NCBI GenBank assembly: GCA_023262505.1
Contig: JALRAP010000010.1
Coordinates: 1-52,710, forward strand
Reading direction: 5' to 3'
Source of the DNA: Bacteroidia bacterium
GTDB lineage: Bacteria > Bacteroidota > Bacteroidia > AKYH767-A > OLB10
Length of the DNA: 52,710 nt
Position 1 is the first letter of the stretch. Each line of letters begins with the position of its first letter. This document shows positions 15,338 to 24,950 of the stretch, piece by piece. The position numbers and the translations under genes are program-made. Below the pieces are notes generated by a model. It was not told where the DNA came from. It did no database searches and saw only the letters and a program-made list of their open reading frames with translations.

Positions 15338-17236
15338 TTGGAACAATTCATTTGGCTCATACCTGCATTGCCCCTTTTGGGATTCCTAATCAACGGGATC
15401 GGCAATAAGTCCGTACCCCGCGGCATGTCGGGATTGGTGGCCTCTATCACTGTTCTGGGAGGTTTCATCCTTTCCGTTGTTCTTTTCTTGCAATTGCTTT
15501 CAGATCCAAACTTGGTCATCCAGCAAAAGCTGTTCACTTGGATGGCGACTTCCACCATGGAGGTGGACTTCGGATTCATGGTGGATCGCTTATCGGTGAT
15601 CATGTTGCTAGTTATTACAGGCGTAGGTTTCCTCATCCATGTGTATTCGATGGGGTATATGCACGAGGAGCCCGACTATGCCCGTTATTTCGCATACTTG
15701 AACCTGTTTGTGTTCTTCATGCTCATCCTGGTTCTTGGCTCTGGCTACTTGATGATGTTCGTGGGTTGGGAAGGCGTTGGATTGTGCTCCTATTTGCTGA
15801 TTGGATTCTGGTTCAAAAACAACGATTACAACGCTGCGGCTTCCAAGGCTTTCATCATGAATCGCATCGGCGACCTTGGATTCCTTTTGGGTATGTTCCT
15901 GATGTTGCAAACATTCGGTTCGCTTTCTTACGACAAGGTTATCAGTGGTGCCTCAACCATGTCTGTTGGCACTCCCGTTTTAACGGCAATCGCATTATTG
16001 TTGTTTGTAGGTGCCATGGGAAAGAGCGCCCAGCTGCCGCTATACACATGGTTGCCTGATGCCATGGCTGGACCAACTCCTGTATCTGCATTGATACACG
16101 CTGCCACCATGGTAACGGCCGGCATTTACATGGTTGTTCGTTCAAACGTGATTTATGTGTTGGCGCCTTTCGCTTCGGAAATAGTTCTCATCGTTGGTAT
16201 TCTCACCGCTCTGCTTGCCGCTTTCGTCGGTCTAAAACAAACGGATATCAAGAAGGTGTTGGCTTACTCAACCGTCAGTCAGCTCGGTTTGATGTTTGTA
16301 GCATTGGGATTAGGTGCATACAAAACGGCATTGTTCCATGTGGTTACCCACGCCTTCTTCAAAGCACTGTTATTCCTTTGCTCCGGTAGTGTGATACACG
16401 CCATGGGCGGAGAACAGGATATGAGGAAAATGGGTGGTTTGAAAAAAGCTTTGCCAATCACTCATCTTACTTTCTTGATTGGAACCCTTGCTATAACCGG
16501 CATCCCGCCATTTGCAGGATTCTTCTCCAAAGATGAGATCATGGCTTCCGCCTTCGCAACCAACGGTTGGATATTCGCATTGGTATGCTTCTGTGCGCTC
16601 CTCACAGCCATCTACATGTTCCGCCTGTACTTCCTTACTTTCCATGGCGAATTCAGAGGCAGCCAGCATCAACAAGAACACTTGCATGAGTCGCCTGCAT
16701 CAATGACCACGCCTTTGATTGTGTTGGCAATACTAAGCACCATTGGAGGTTTCATCGGTATGCCTGAAATCATGCACGCACCCCACTTGTTGTCCAGGTT
16801 CTTGAAACCTGTTACGGCCATGGCCGAATCTTATACGTCGCTGCATGTTACTCATACTTTTGAATACATACTGCTAGTGTCTTCTGTCTCAATTTTGGCG
16901 ATCGTGATTTGGTTTTCCCACCGCAAGTATGCTGTACAGAAGCATGTTCCCGCTGCACCTCAAGAGTTGAGCGGTTTCCAATGGGTGCTTCATAATAAGT
17001 TTTTTGTGGATGAGTTTTACGATGCAATCATTGTGCGACCACTACGTATGGTTTCCAGTCTCGGTTATCGTTGGATTGAGCAGGGCTTCATCGATGGAAT
17101 TGTCAACGGTTTCGGCACGGTTGCCACATCCCTCTCAGCTGCTTTGAGGTATCTTCAATCAGGGGCTATCGGGTTTTACATGATCGCCATGGTGATATCG
17201 TTTATCGTTGTATTTTTCATCCAAATGTTCCTCTAA
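15338..17236 (+). CDS. nuoL: NADH-quinone oxidoreductase subunit L
   Basis: 632 residues, an antiporter-like proton channel subunit with many membrane helices. Signatures include FVGWEGVGLCSYLLIGFW, the LPDAMAGPTPVSALIHAATMV loop region (Lys and His of the channel) and a C-terminal amphipathic extension ending in a final helix, as in NuoL. The only suitable start is TTG 15338, five bases after nuoK; the next Met is well inside the first helix. Confidence 0.94.
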   Translation: MEQFIWLIPALPLLGFLINGIGNKSVPRGMSGLVASITVLGGFILSVVLFLQLLSDPNLVIQQKLFTWMATSTMEVDFGFMVDRLSVIMLLVITGVGFLIHVYSMGYMHEEPDYARYFAYLNLFVFFMLILVLGSGYLMMFVGWEGVGLCSYLLIGFWFKNNDYNAAASKAFIMNRIGDLGFLLGMFLMLQTFGSLSYDKVISGASTMSVGTPVLTAIALLLFVGAMGKSAQLPLYTWLPDAMAGPTPVSALIHAATMVTAGIYMVVRSNVIYVLAPFASEIVLIVGILTALLAAFVGLKQTDIKKVLAYSTVSQLGLMFVALGLGAYKTALFHVVTHAFFKALLFLCSGSVIHAMGGEQDMRKMGGLKKALPITHLTFLIGTLAITGIPPFAGFFSKDEIMASAFATNGWIFALVCFCALLTAIYMFRLYFLTFHGEFRGSQHQQEHLHESPASMTTPLIVLAILSTIGGFIGMPEIMHAPHLLSRFLKPVTAMAESYTSLHVTHTFEYILLVSSVSILAIVIWFSHRKYAVQKHVPAAPQELSGFQWVLHNKFFVDEFYDAIIVRPLRMVSSLGYRWIEQGFIDGIVNGFGTVATSLSAALRYLQSGAIGFYMIAMVISFIVVFFIQMFL

Positions 17237-17242
17237 TCGACC

Positions 17243-18691
17243 ATGCAGATACTTTCACTGTTCATAGTTCCCCTCGTAGGTTTGCTGCTGGTAAGGCTAA
17301 TGCCCGACAGCCGTAAGGCCTTTTGGGCCGGTATGGCGGTAGCGTTGGTTTCCTTAGCGGATGTTCTGGTGAAGTTGGTATCCTTGGATCCCTCCACAGG
17401 TTATCAAATGGTGTTGGATCAATCCTGGGTGAAGGATCTAGGCATCTCGTTTTATGTAGGTGTTGATGGATTGTCGATGGTGATGGTCTTCTTGACGGCC
17501 TTATTGATTCCACTGATCATTTATTCTTCAGCTGATCGCGAGATTCCCGATTACAAGAACTTATTGTCGTTGGTCTTCTTCATGCAAGCTGCCTTATACG
17601 GCGTGTTTGTGTCGCTGGACGGTTTCCTGTTCTATGTGTTTTGGGAACTTGCTTTGATTCCAATATGGTTCATTTGCTTGTTATGGGGTGGCAAGGAACG
17701 CATTCGCATCACGCTGAAATTTTTCATCTACACTTTGTCTGGAAGTTTGTTGATGCTGTTGGGTGTGATCTGGCTCTGGTTGCAAACACCTGGCACGCAT
17801 TCATTCGATATAAACTCACTGATGCAATTAAGCCTTACCGACTCGCAGCAGTCGTGGGTTTTCTGGGCATTCTTCATCGCCTTCGCCATCAAGATCCCGA
17901 TTTTCCCGTTCCATACTTGGCAGCCCGATACATACGTTTCTGCACCCACTATAGGTACCATGCTATTATCCGGTATCATGCTCAAGATGGGTTTGTTCGG
18001 ATTGATCCGTTGGGTGTTACCCATTGTTCCTGCTGCTGTTGAATCATGGTCGTGGTTGGCTGTTGGCCTGGCAGTTGTTGGCGTTGTATACGCTGCGCTG
18101 ATGGCCATGGCCCAAACGGACTTCAAGCGTATGGCCGCTTATTCTTCCATGTCGCACGTAGGACTGATAGCTGCGGCCATCCTTACGGCAGATGCCACTG
18201 CCGTTGAAGGTGCAACCTATCAAATGATAAGCCACGGAGTGAATGCAATCGGACTCTTCTTTGTTGCTGAAATCCTTCAACGCCGTTTCGCTGACCGCGA
18301 AATAGGTGAGATGGGAGGTTTGGCTCATGTGTCGAGACCTTTTGCCATCGGATTCATGGTGATTATGCTGGGTAATGTGGCGCTTCCACTCACCAACGGC
18401 TTCGTAGGGGAGTTTCTGATGCTATCAGGCATATACAACTACGGCGCTTGGACTGCAGCCATTGCAGGGCTTTCGGTGATATTGGGAGCGGTTTATATGC
18501 TCAACGCTTACCGCAAAACAACTTTGGGAGAAACATCAGCCTTGTCGGCTACATTCACGCCGCTCACAGTATCAGAGAAAACATTGCTTTTGATCATTGG
18601 CGCGCTAGTGGTCATCGGCGGAATCTATCCTAAATACTTGATGGACATTGCAGGACCTTCCTTGCAAACCATCCTGAACAAACCGTTTTAA
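17243..18691 (+). CDS. nuoM: NADH-quinone oxidoreductase subunit M
   Basis: 482 residues, a second antiporter-like subunit. FYVGVDGLSMVMVFLT, the conserved Glu of FYVFWELALIPIWF and FPFHTWQPDTYVSAPT are the recognisable NuoM features. ATG 17243 lies 6 bp after the nuoL stop. It pumps one proton per cycle in current models of complex I. Confidence 0.95.
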   Translation: MQILSLFIVPLVGLLLVRLMPDSRKAFWAGMAVALVSLADVLVKLVSLDPSTGYQMVLDQSWVKDLGISFYVGVDGLSMVMVFLTALLIPLIIYSSADREIPDYKNLLSLVFFMQAALYGVFVSLDGFLFYVFWELALIPIWFICLLWGGKERIRITLKFFIYTLSGSLLMLLGVIWLWLQTPGTHSFDINSLMQLSLTDSQQSWVFWAFFIAFAIKIPIFPFHTWQPDTYVSAPTIGTMLLSGIMLKMGLFGLIRWVLPIVPAAVESWSWLAVGLAVVGVVYAALMAMAQTDFKRMAAYSSMSHVGLIAAAILTADATAVEGATYQMISHGVNAIGLFFVAEILQRRFADREIGEMGGLAHVSRPFAIGFMVIMLGNVALPLTNGFVGEFLMLSGIYNYGAWTAAIAGLSVILGAVYMLNAYRKTTLGETSALSATFTPLTVSEKTLLLIIGALVVIGGIYPKYLMDIAGPSLQTILNKPF

Positions 18692-18708
18692 AGAATAGGA
18701 AACGAACC

Positions 18709-20082
18709 ATGAACATCCTTATAGCCATAACGGCGGTTGGCGTACTGGCCATGCTTTCGGAGATTTTGAATTTCCGGAGGTTCCTGTATCCAATTTCGCT
18801 GTTTGTGATGTTGGTGGCACTGGCCCTTACGGGGATGGAGTGGTCCCATGGAGTACGTTACTTCAACGACATGTTGTATATGGACAACTATGCAGTTGTC
18901 TTTACCGGCATCATGGTAGTAACCACCTTGCTTTGGTTCATGATGAACGAGAACTTTTTAAATGGCAATCCTCGTCAGGCTGACTTCACAGCAATCATCT
19001 CATTTGCATTAGGTGGTGCAATGGTGATGGCCGGATTCTCTGACCTCATCATGCTATTCCTTGGCGTTGAAATCCTCTCCATTTCCATGTACGTATTGGC
19101 TGCTTCCAACAAATCGGAGCCTCGTTCCAACGAAGCAGGATTCAAATACTTCCTAATGGGAGCCTTCGCCTCTGGATTTTTGTTATTTGGAATCGCATTG
19201 GTCTATGGTGCCACAGGTTCTTTTAACCTGCGTGAAATTTCTGAATTCGTATCCGAGAACAATACCGACATGTCGGCCATATTTTATGGAGGTGTGCTGA
19301 TGATTGCTGCAGGACTTGCATTCAAAGTCGCCGCTGCGCCTTTCCACTTCTGGGCTCCCGATGTTTATGAGGGCTCTCCAACTCCTTTCACTGCCTTCAT
19401 GTCAACCGTTGTGAAAACCGCTGCTTTTGCTGCCTTCCTTCGTTTGTTCTCTACTTGTTTCTCTGAAGTCTCCACTTGGTGGTCTCCTGTTTTGGCCATC
19501 ATGTCGGCACTCAGCATGCTCGTTGGTAGTATCATGGCGCTTCGTCAAACATCATTGAAGAGATTACTTGCTTGGTCCGGTGTAGCCAATGCTGGTTACA
19601 TGTTGATGGCAGTGGTTTCGTTGAATGAATATTCCGATACCGCGTTGGTTTTATATGCTGCGGCATATTCAATCGCCTCCATTGGTATTTTCACCTTGGT
19701 GTCTAACATGACCAACGCGGGCAACGAAGAAATTTCCTCACTCCATGGTTTCTCCAAGGTAAATCGTTTCCCTGCTTTGGTAATTACGGTGCTCATGTTC
19801 TCCATCGCTGGTATTCCGCCATTGGCAGGATTCTTCGGTAAGTATGCTATTTTCGCCGGAGCATTGAAAGATGGTTTCGTTTGGCTAGCCGTAGTGGCCG
19901 TTCTAAGTTCCGCCATCAGCGTCTTCTATTACCTGAAAGTGGTAGTTGCCATGTTCCAGCCTGCAGGTCGTGAGGCGGTGCAATTGGAATTTAACCCCGG
20001 TCAATCCCTGGTATTAGGGTTGGTTCTGGTGCTTGTAGTGGTGTTGGGATTGGTTCCAGCGCTCATCACCACCCTGATTTAA
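18709..20082 (+). CDS. nuoN: NADH-quinone oxidoreductase subunit N
   Basis: 457 residues, the third antiporter-like subunit and the last gene of the operon. LFLGVEILSISMYVLAA has the conserved Glu, and FKVAAAPFHFWAPDVYEGSPTP is the NuoN channel loop. It follows nuoM by 17 bp. No clear terminator is seen in the 76-bp gap to murB, which instead contains a new promoter. Confidence 0.95.
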   Translation: MNILIAITAVGVLAMLSEILNFRRFLYPISLFVMLVALALTGMEWSHGVRYFNDMLYMDNYAVVFTGIMVVTTLLWFMMNENFLNGNPRQADFTAIISFALGGAMVMAGFSDLIMLFLGVEILSISMYVLAASNKSEPRSNEAGFKYFLMGAFASGFLLFGIALVYGATGSFNLREISEFVSENNTDMSAIFYGGVLMIAAGLAFKVAAAPFHFWAPDVYEGSPTPFTAFMSTVVKTAAFAAFLRLFSTCFSEVSTWWSPVLAIMSALSMLVGSIMALRQTSLKRLLAWSGVANAGYMLMAVVSLNEYSDTALVLYAAAYSIASIGIFTLVSNMTNAGNEEISSLHGFSKVNRFPALVITVLMFSIAGIPPLAGFFGKYAIFAGALKDGFVWLAVVAVLSSAISVFYYLKVVVAMFQPAGREAVQLEFNPGQSLVLGLVLVLVVVLGLVPALITTLI

Positions 20083-20121
20083 TCATTAACTTTTTGTTGT
20101 TGATATTCGCAACCGGCCACA

Positions 20122-20152
20122 TTTGGCTGTTGTAGTTGCTTAGTTACCTTTG
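20122..20152 (+). promoter_or_regulatory. murB promoter, predicted leaderless transcript
   Basis: TTTG (20122-20125), 19 nt, then TACCTTTG (20145-20152): a full consensus match. The box ends 6 nt before ATG 20159, and the codon just upstream of that ATG is an in-frame TAG, so no earlier start exists. The transcript would begin at or within about 2 nt of the start codon. Confidence 0.65.
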
Positions 20153-20158
20153 TTGTAG

Positions 20159-21181
20159 ATGGCTGCCGAATTCAAATCCGCGATTTCATTGAAACCGATG
20201 AACACCTTCGGGATGGATGTGCATGCGGCACGTTTTGCGGTTTTTGTAAACGAAACCCAGCTACAACAACAGTTGGAGGCTTTGCAAAACAATACAGACC
20301 CGATACTCATCCTCGGTGGAGGCAGTAACATACTATTCACACGCGATTATCCAGGAGTGGTATTGAAGGACGAAATTGGTGGTATCTCCATTGTTGATGA
20401 TGGTGGCGATGATGTTTTAGTGAAAGCTGGCGCCGGTGTGGTATGGCATGCCTTGGTTGATTGGTGTATTGAACACAACCTGGGCGGCATTGAAAACCTT
20501 TCGTTGATACCAGGTACTTGCGGTGCAGCTCCCATTCAAAACATCGGAGCTTATGGTGTCGAATTGAAAGATGTTTTTCATTCACTCAAGTGTATTCAGA
20601 TAAAGGATGGAAGCAAGTCGGAAATCTTTGCCGAACAATGTGCTTTCGGTTACCGCGACAGTGTTTTCAAACGATCTATGAAAGGCAAGATGGTTATCAC
20701 CTCCATCACGCTAAAACTTTCGCGCAAGCACCGGTTGAATGTTTCATACGGAGCCATTACGCAGGAGCTTCAGAGAATGGGTATATCCAATCCCGATATC
20801 AGAAACGTGAGCGATGCGGTTTGTAATATCCGTAGGAGCAAATTGCCCGATCCGGCAATTCTAGGCAATGCGGGAAGCTTTTTCAAAAACCCTGAAGTTC
20901 CGGGAAACATACACGAAGCATTGAAGAAGGAATTCCCGAACATGGTTTCCTATCCTTTCGGTGCCAGCACTTTCAAGCTGGCTGCCGGTTGGCTCATCGA
21001 ACAGTGTGGTTGGAAAGGCAAAGTAGTTGGTAAGACAGGTTCGCACAAAGACCAGGCATTGGTGCTTGTCAATTACGGCGGTGCTACAGGTGAAGAAGTG
21101 GTGCATTTGTCGGATGAAATACGGGCAAGCGTTCGTGCAAAGTTCGGGGTCGAGATAGAGCCCGAAGTCAATATCATTTAA
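20159..21181 (+). CDS. murB: UDP-N-acetylenolpyruvoylglucosamine reductase
   Basis: 340 residues, a type I MurB close in length to the E. coli enzyme. It reduces UDP-GlcNAc-enolpyruvate to UDP-MurNAc with NADPH and FAD. LILGGGSNIL and NLSLIPGTCGAAPIQNIGAYG bind FAD; GNAGSFFKNP holds the catalytic Ser; the C-terminal SHKDQALVLVN region contributes to the active site. The N-terminal LKPMNTFG segment aligns with LKPWNTFG in E. coli, which fixes ATG 20159 as start. Its 3' end overlaps the convergent kinase gene by 8 bp (21174-21181). Confidence 0.93.
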   Translation: MAAEFKSAISLKPMNTFGMDVHAARFAVFVNETQLQQQLEALQNNTDPILILGGGSNILFTRDYPGVVLKDEIGGISIVDDGGDDVLVKAGAGVVWHALVDWCIEHNLGGIENLSLIPGTCGAAPIQNIGAYGVELKDVFHSLKCIQIKDGSKSEIFAEQCAFGYRDSVFKRSMKGKMVITSITLKLSRKHRLNVSYGAITQELQRMGISNPDIRNVSDAVCNIRRSKLPDPAILGNAGSFFKNPEVPGNIHEALKKEFPNMVSYPFGASTFKLAAGWLIEQCGWKGKVVGKTGSHKDQALVLVNYGGATGEEVVHLSDEIRASVRAKFGVEIEPEVNII

Positions 21182-24100
21182 TGCCTGCCACGGCGGCAAG
21201 TGCTGATTTGGATGCTTCGTTGCAATCTTCAAGCGACTCAACCCATTGGGCGGCCACATCGAGTTCATTATTGATGGCACTGCGCTCTATGGACGCGCAT
21301 AACTTAGATAGTCTTGCCGCACCAACATTCATGGCAGAACCTTTAAGCTTGTGCGCGGCCTTGGAAGTAAGTACGGCATTGCCATTTTCGAAATGCTTTT
21401 TTATTTCTTCAATAGATCCATCGGCTTGCTCCATGAACAACATGACCAGTTTGGCCATGAATTGGTTTTGAGGATCACTCAATTGTTTCAATCGCTCAAT
21501 AGCTGCCATGTCAATCAGCTCCGTGTCATCAAACAATAATGCCTCCGCTTTATTAGGCGAGTCTTCCGGTTTTGGAGCTATTGTAGAGCGTTGACGATTG
21601 AACTGCTCTCCGTATTTGATCAACAGTCGTCGGATATCGTCTATGGTTACTGGCTTCGACAGGTAATCGATCATGCCTGCTTCTTTGCACTTGTCACGGT
21701 CGCCATCCATTGCGTATGCTGTCATGGCAACAATCACGGGAGGTTGCTTTCCTATAGGCAAAGATGAGGTAATAGCTTTAGTTGCTTCAATTCCATCCAT
21801 GATGGGCATCTGTACATCCATGAAGATGATGTCGTAGTTACGAAGCACTGCCAACTCCACCGCTGCTTGTCCGTTCTCCGCCATATCTGGCTCATAACCC
21901 AATCGCTGGAAAATGATGCGTGCCAAAGTCTGGTTTACTGTATTGTCCTCTGCAACCATGATACGCATTGGATAATCGGAAGACAAGTTATCCAACATGC
22001 CTGCGGCCTTACTTTCTTTCTGTGGTACGGGTTGCGCTGTTTGAGTAACCGTTTCCTCTTCTTGAAACTCACGTTGGTGTTCCAACACGGGTTTGAGTCG
22101 GATGGTGAATGAAAACACCGATCCTTTACCCGGCTCGCTCTCCACCCAAATCTTTCCTTTCATACGTGCTGCCAACCTGGAACTGATTGATAGTCCCAAT
22201 CCACTGCCACCGTATTTTCCGTAGGTTGAGGCCTCAGCCTGGGTGAATGATTCGAATATTTTCTGAGTCTGATCCGCGGTCATACCGATGCCCGTATCGG
22301 TGACATCAAATTGCAATTCCCAATCGTCCTGCTCGGTTTTGTGTCCAGTCACATGAACTGCAATCTGTCCGTCTTTGGTGAACTTCACTGCATTTCCAAC
22401 GAGGTTCACCAGAATTTGACGAATACGGGCCTTGTCGCCATTGAAATATGCCGGCAGGAAGTCATCAATCTTGTATGTAAGCTTGTCGCCCTGCTCCTTG
22501 GCTTTCAATGATACGATATTGAAAGTGTCAAGTATGCATGATCGTAATTCGAAGGGTTTCTCCTCGAATTCCATCTTGCCCGATTCGATACGCGAGTGGT
22601 CGAGGATATCGCTTATAACCGATAATAGCGCTTCGCCACTAAGTCTTATTGAGTCGGCGAATTCCTTTTGCTTTCCGGAAAGGTTGGTGGTGAGCAGCAG
22701 TTCGGTCATGCCCAACAAGCCATTCAACGGCGTTCGGATTTCATGACTCATGGTGGAAAGGAACTCCGACTTCTCCTTGGTGGCTCTTTCTGCTGCATCC
22801 TTTGCTTCCACGATACGTTGTTCATTCATCACCCGCTCGGTGATATTGCGCATGTGAACAGACACACCCGACACCGACGTACCTTGCGATTGAATCGGAT
22901 TCAAGGAGATTTCGAAATGGTGTATGTCGTTGTCGATGTAGGTGAATACCTCTTCAAAGCGAACTTTCATCCCCGCAAGGGCTTGCTTGACCATGCGTAT
23001 CCAAGTCTCTGATTGTTGCTCATTCAAGTACCACCTCAAATCATCTCCCGTTACGGGTAGATGGCCGGTACGTCGCAGGTATTCCTGTTCGCATGTCGAA
23101 TTCATCACAGTGAAACGGTAGTTGAAGTCGATGGAGAATATGGTGTCATCCGAGTTCTCCACTACGGCATTCACATTGGATACAGCTTGTGCCAGGGCAT
23201 CATTTGAATGGATGTAACCGGTAACATCCACTACCGTGATGGAAACTCCCTTAGTGTTCTCATCAGCAAGTGCTCTGAATTCCATTCTCAGGTGGCGGGT
23301 TTTTCCGCTTTTGCTGATTATTCGAAATTCATGCTCCTCTTCCATCGAACTGGGAGAGAGTAACGTCTTTTCAAACGCTTCTGCATCCGTAGGATGTATG
23401 ATCCGACCCAATCCCAATGCGGCTAGTTCATCAGTAGTGTAACCCGTTGTTTTGCAAAACCCTTCGTTTGCTCGTAAGATGGTTCCTTGCAAGTCAATGG
23501 ATACCACCGAAACCGAGTGGCTTTCCGGGTTTTCAGTTACTATGGATATGCTGCTGTTGTTTTGTTGCTCATGTTTGGTCAATCGGATGAAAGTCTGACC
23601 GGATGCATCAAAAAGATCTAGTATATGCTCCAAGCGCATATGGATGGAACCGAATAGCGGATCTTCAATCGTATAATTTTTTTCAAAGCTTAATCCGCTG
23701 TTGATATATTCGGAGGCTTTCATCCACATGGTGGATGGTACAACTTCCCTCAGATGTCTTGAAGTGTGATTTTCGTTGGGTTCCAAGCCAAGAATGTCCT
23801 GCGCTTTTCGGTTGATTAATCCAATCCTTCCATCTTGGTCGCATAGGATTATTCCTTCATCAGTCAGATTTAAATAATAACGGTAGCGCATCGCGGTTTG
23901 AAGCGTTTTGCCTTCCAAATCCTCCGCCATGTTTTCGCTTGAGAATCTGCAGAAAACAAACTTGTATTCAGTACCCAAGTCCACACACTCTATGACGGAT
24001 CGGAACTTTTCACCAGTGCTTTTGCGGCACGAAACCGTATTGTTGCTTTGACCATTGGTTGAAGCCAACTGCACGATATCGGATTCGGTAACTCCTTCCA

Positions 24101-24815
24101 ATATTTCGAGCAAGCCATTGACAGTATTCGTGCCTTGTTTGTCTAAACCGAATTGCTTCACAGCCCTTCGACCTGCATATTTGATCACACATCCTGGCAT
24201 GGATACCAACATCCACGAGTCATCTGTTGTTCCTATCAATCCTGCTGCGATCAACCGTTGATCGTCATCCTTTTTCTTGCGACTCATGCGCATGTACTGC
24301 ACGATTCCAGTAGCCGAGGATGAGATGATGAGCGATCCGAAAAACAATGAAGGAGGAACAGAAATGCCATTCGTCTTACCTGTTTGATGGATCACAATTA
24401 GTGAGAGGAATAGCAAAACATTATGCGCAAGGATATACCGCAACGCCGTCAATTGGAAAGTGGAAACCACCGTGAATACTACGATAAATAGAAGAGCCGG
24501 GTCTTTGGCTGTAAACTCCCACATGAAAAACACGGCAAACAAGGTATTCAGGATGAAGAATACGGATGTAAGATGGTCGAGATATTCTTGGAAGAATTTA
24601 CTCGCATGTGAAATTGCCATCATCAACAAGGCGGTCATGCCAACTGATGCGGCTGCCGAAAGCAGAACCGGATTAATAGTAGGCTGTGTCAAAAATATAT
24701 AGCCGCACAACCAGAGGTATCCCGCTCCGGCAACAGACAAAATGCCTCGATTGTAGGCAAGTCCGTCTCCTTTGGCCTGTTCAAAGGCACCATTTGTGTT
24801 GATTTTACCGCTCAA
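21174..24815 (-). CDS. membrane-bound hybrid sensor histidine kinase with PAS, receiver and Hpt domains
   Basis: 1213 residues. About six membrane helices occupy residues 27-175, ending in a basic stretch. Several PAS-like modules follow (about 310-410, 430-535 and 545-665), with PAC-like ends. The HisKA H-box MSHEIRTPLNG has the phosphorylatable His691; the ATPase domain shows NLVGNAVKF (804-812), DTGIGM (840-845) and GGSGLGLS (869-876). The receiver domain has Asp1000 in FMDVQMP and Lys1054; the Hpt domain has His1155 in AAHKLKGS. All phosphorelay residues are present, so a His-Asp-His relay to an unlinked regulator is expected. The signal is unknown. The only start is TTG 24815. Confidence 0.9.
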   Translation of the reverse strand: MSGKINTNGAFEQAKGDGLAYNRGILSVAGAGYLWLCGYIFLTQPTINPVLLSAAASVGMTALLMMAISHASKFFQEYLDHLTSVFFILNTLFAVFFMWEFTAKDPALLFIVVFTVVSTFQLTALRYILAHNVLLFLSLIVIHQTGKTNGISVPPSLFFGSLIISSSATGIVQYMRMSRKKKDDDQRLIAAGLIGTTDDSWMLVSMPGCVIKYAGRRAVKQFGLDKQGTNTVNGLLEILEGVTESDIVQLASTNGQSNNTVSCRKSTGEKFRSVIECVDLGTEYKFVFCRFSSENMAEDLEGKTLQTAMRYRYYLNLTDEGIILCDQDGRIGLINRKAQDILGLEPNENHTSRHLREVVPSTMWMKASEYINSGLSFEKNYTIEDPLFGSIHMRLEHILDLFDASGQTFIRLTKHEQQNNSSISIVTENPESHSVSVVSIDLQGTILRANEGFCKTTGYTTDELAALGLGRIIHPTDAEAFEKTLLSPSSMEEEHEFRIISKSGKTRHLRMEFRALADENTKGVSITVVDVTGYIHSNDALAQAVSNVNAVVENSDDTIFSIDFNYRFTVMNSTCEQEYLRRTGHLPVTGDDLRWYLNEQQSETWIRMVKQALAGMKVRFEEVFTYIDNDIHHFEISLNPIQSQGTSVSGVSVHMRNITERVMNEQRIVEAKDAAERATKEKSEFLSTMSHEIRTPLNGLLGMTELLLTTNLSGKQKEFADSIRLSGEALLSVISDILDHSRIESGKMEFEEKPFELRSCILDTFNIVSLKAKEQGDKLTYKIDDFLPAYFNGDKARIRQILVNLVGNAVKFTKDGQIAVHVTGHKTEQDDWELQFDVTDTGIGMTADQTQKIFESFTQAEASTYGKYGGSGLGLSISSRLAARMKGKIWVESEPGKGSVFSFTIRLKPVLEHQREFQEEETVTQTAQPVPQKESKAAGMLDNLSSDYPMRIMVAEDNTVNQTLARIIFQRLGYEPDMAENGQAAVELAVLRNYDIIFMDVQMPIMDGIEATKAITSSLPIGKQPPVIVAMTAYAMDGDRDKCKEAGMIDYLSKPVTIDDIRRLLIKYGEQFNRQRSTIAPKPEDSPNKAEALLFDDTELIDMAAIERLKQLSDPQNQFMAKLVMLFMEQADGSIEEIKKHFENGNAVLTSKAAHKLKGSAMNVGAARLSKLCASIERSAINNELDVAAQWVESLEDCNEASKSALAAVAGIK

Positions 24816-24950
24816 GTCGGGAAGGGTTGAGTCTACTAATTTTATTTAAATATTTGAAATTCAATTATATGTACAAGGATTGAATCGGGCATGTGAAGTC
24901 CCGGTTTTTTCCTCGCACTTTAACTTGAAATCTAAGGAAAATGTTGCAGT

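Noticed and set aside
24880-24916. CGGG...CCCG hairpin followed by T run on the plus strand
   Set aside because: No plus-strand gene ends there, the stem is only 4-5 bp, and it points away from the minus-strand genes.
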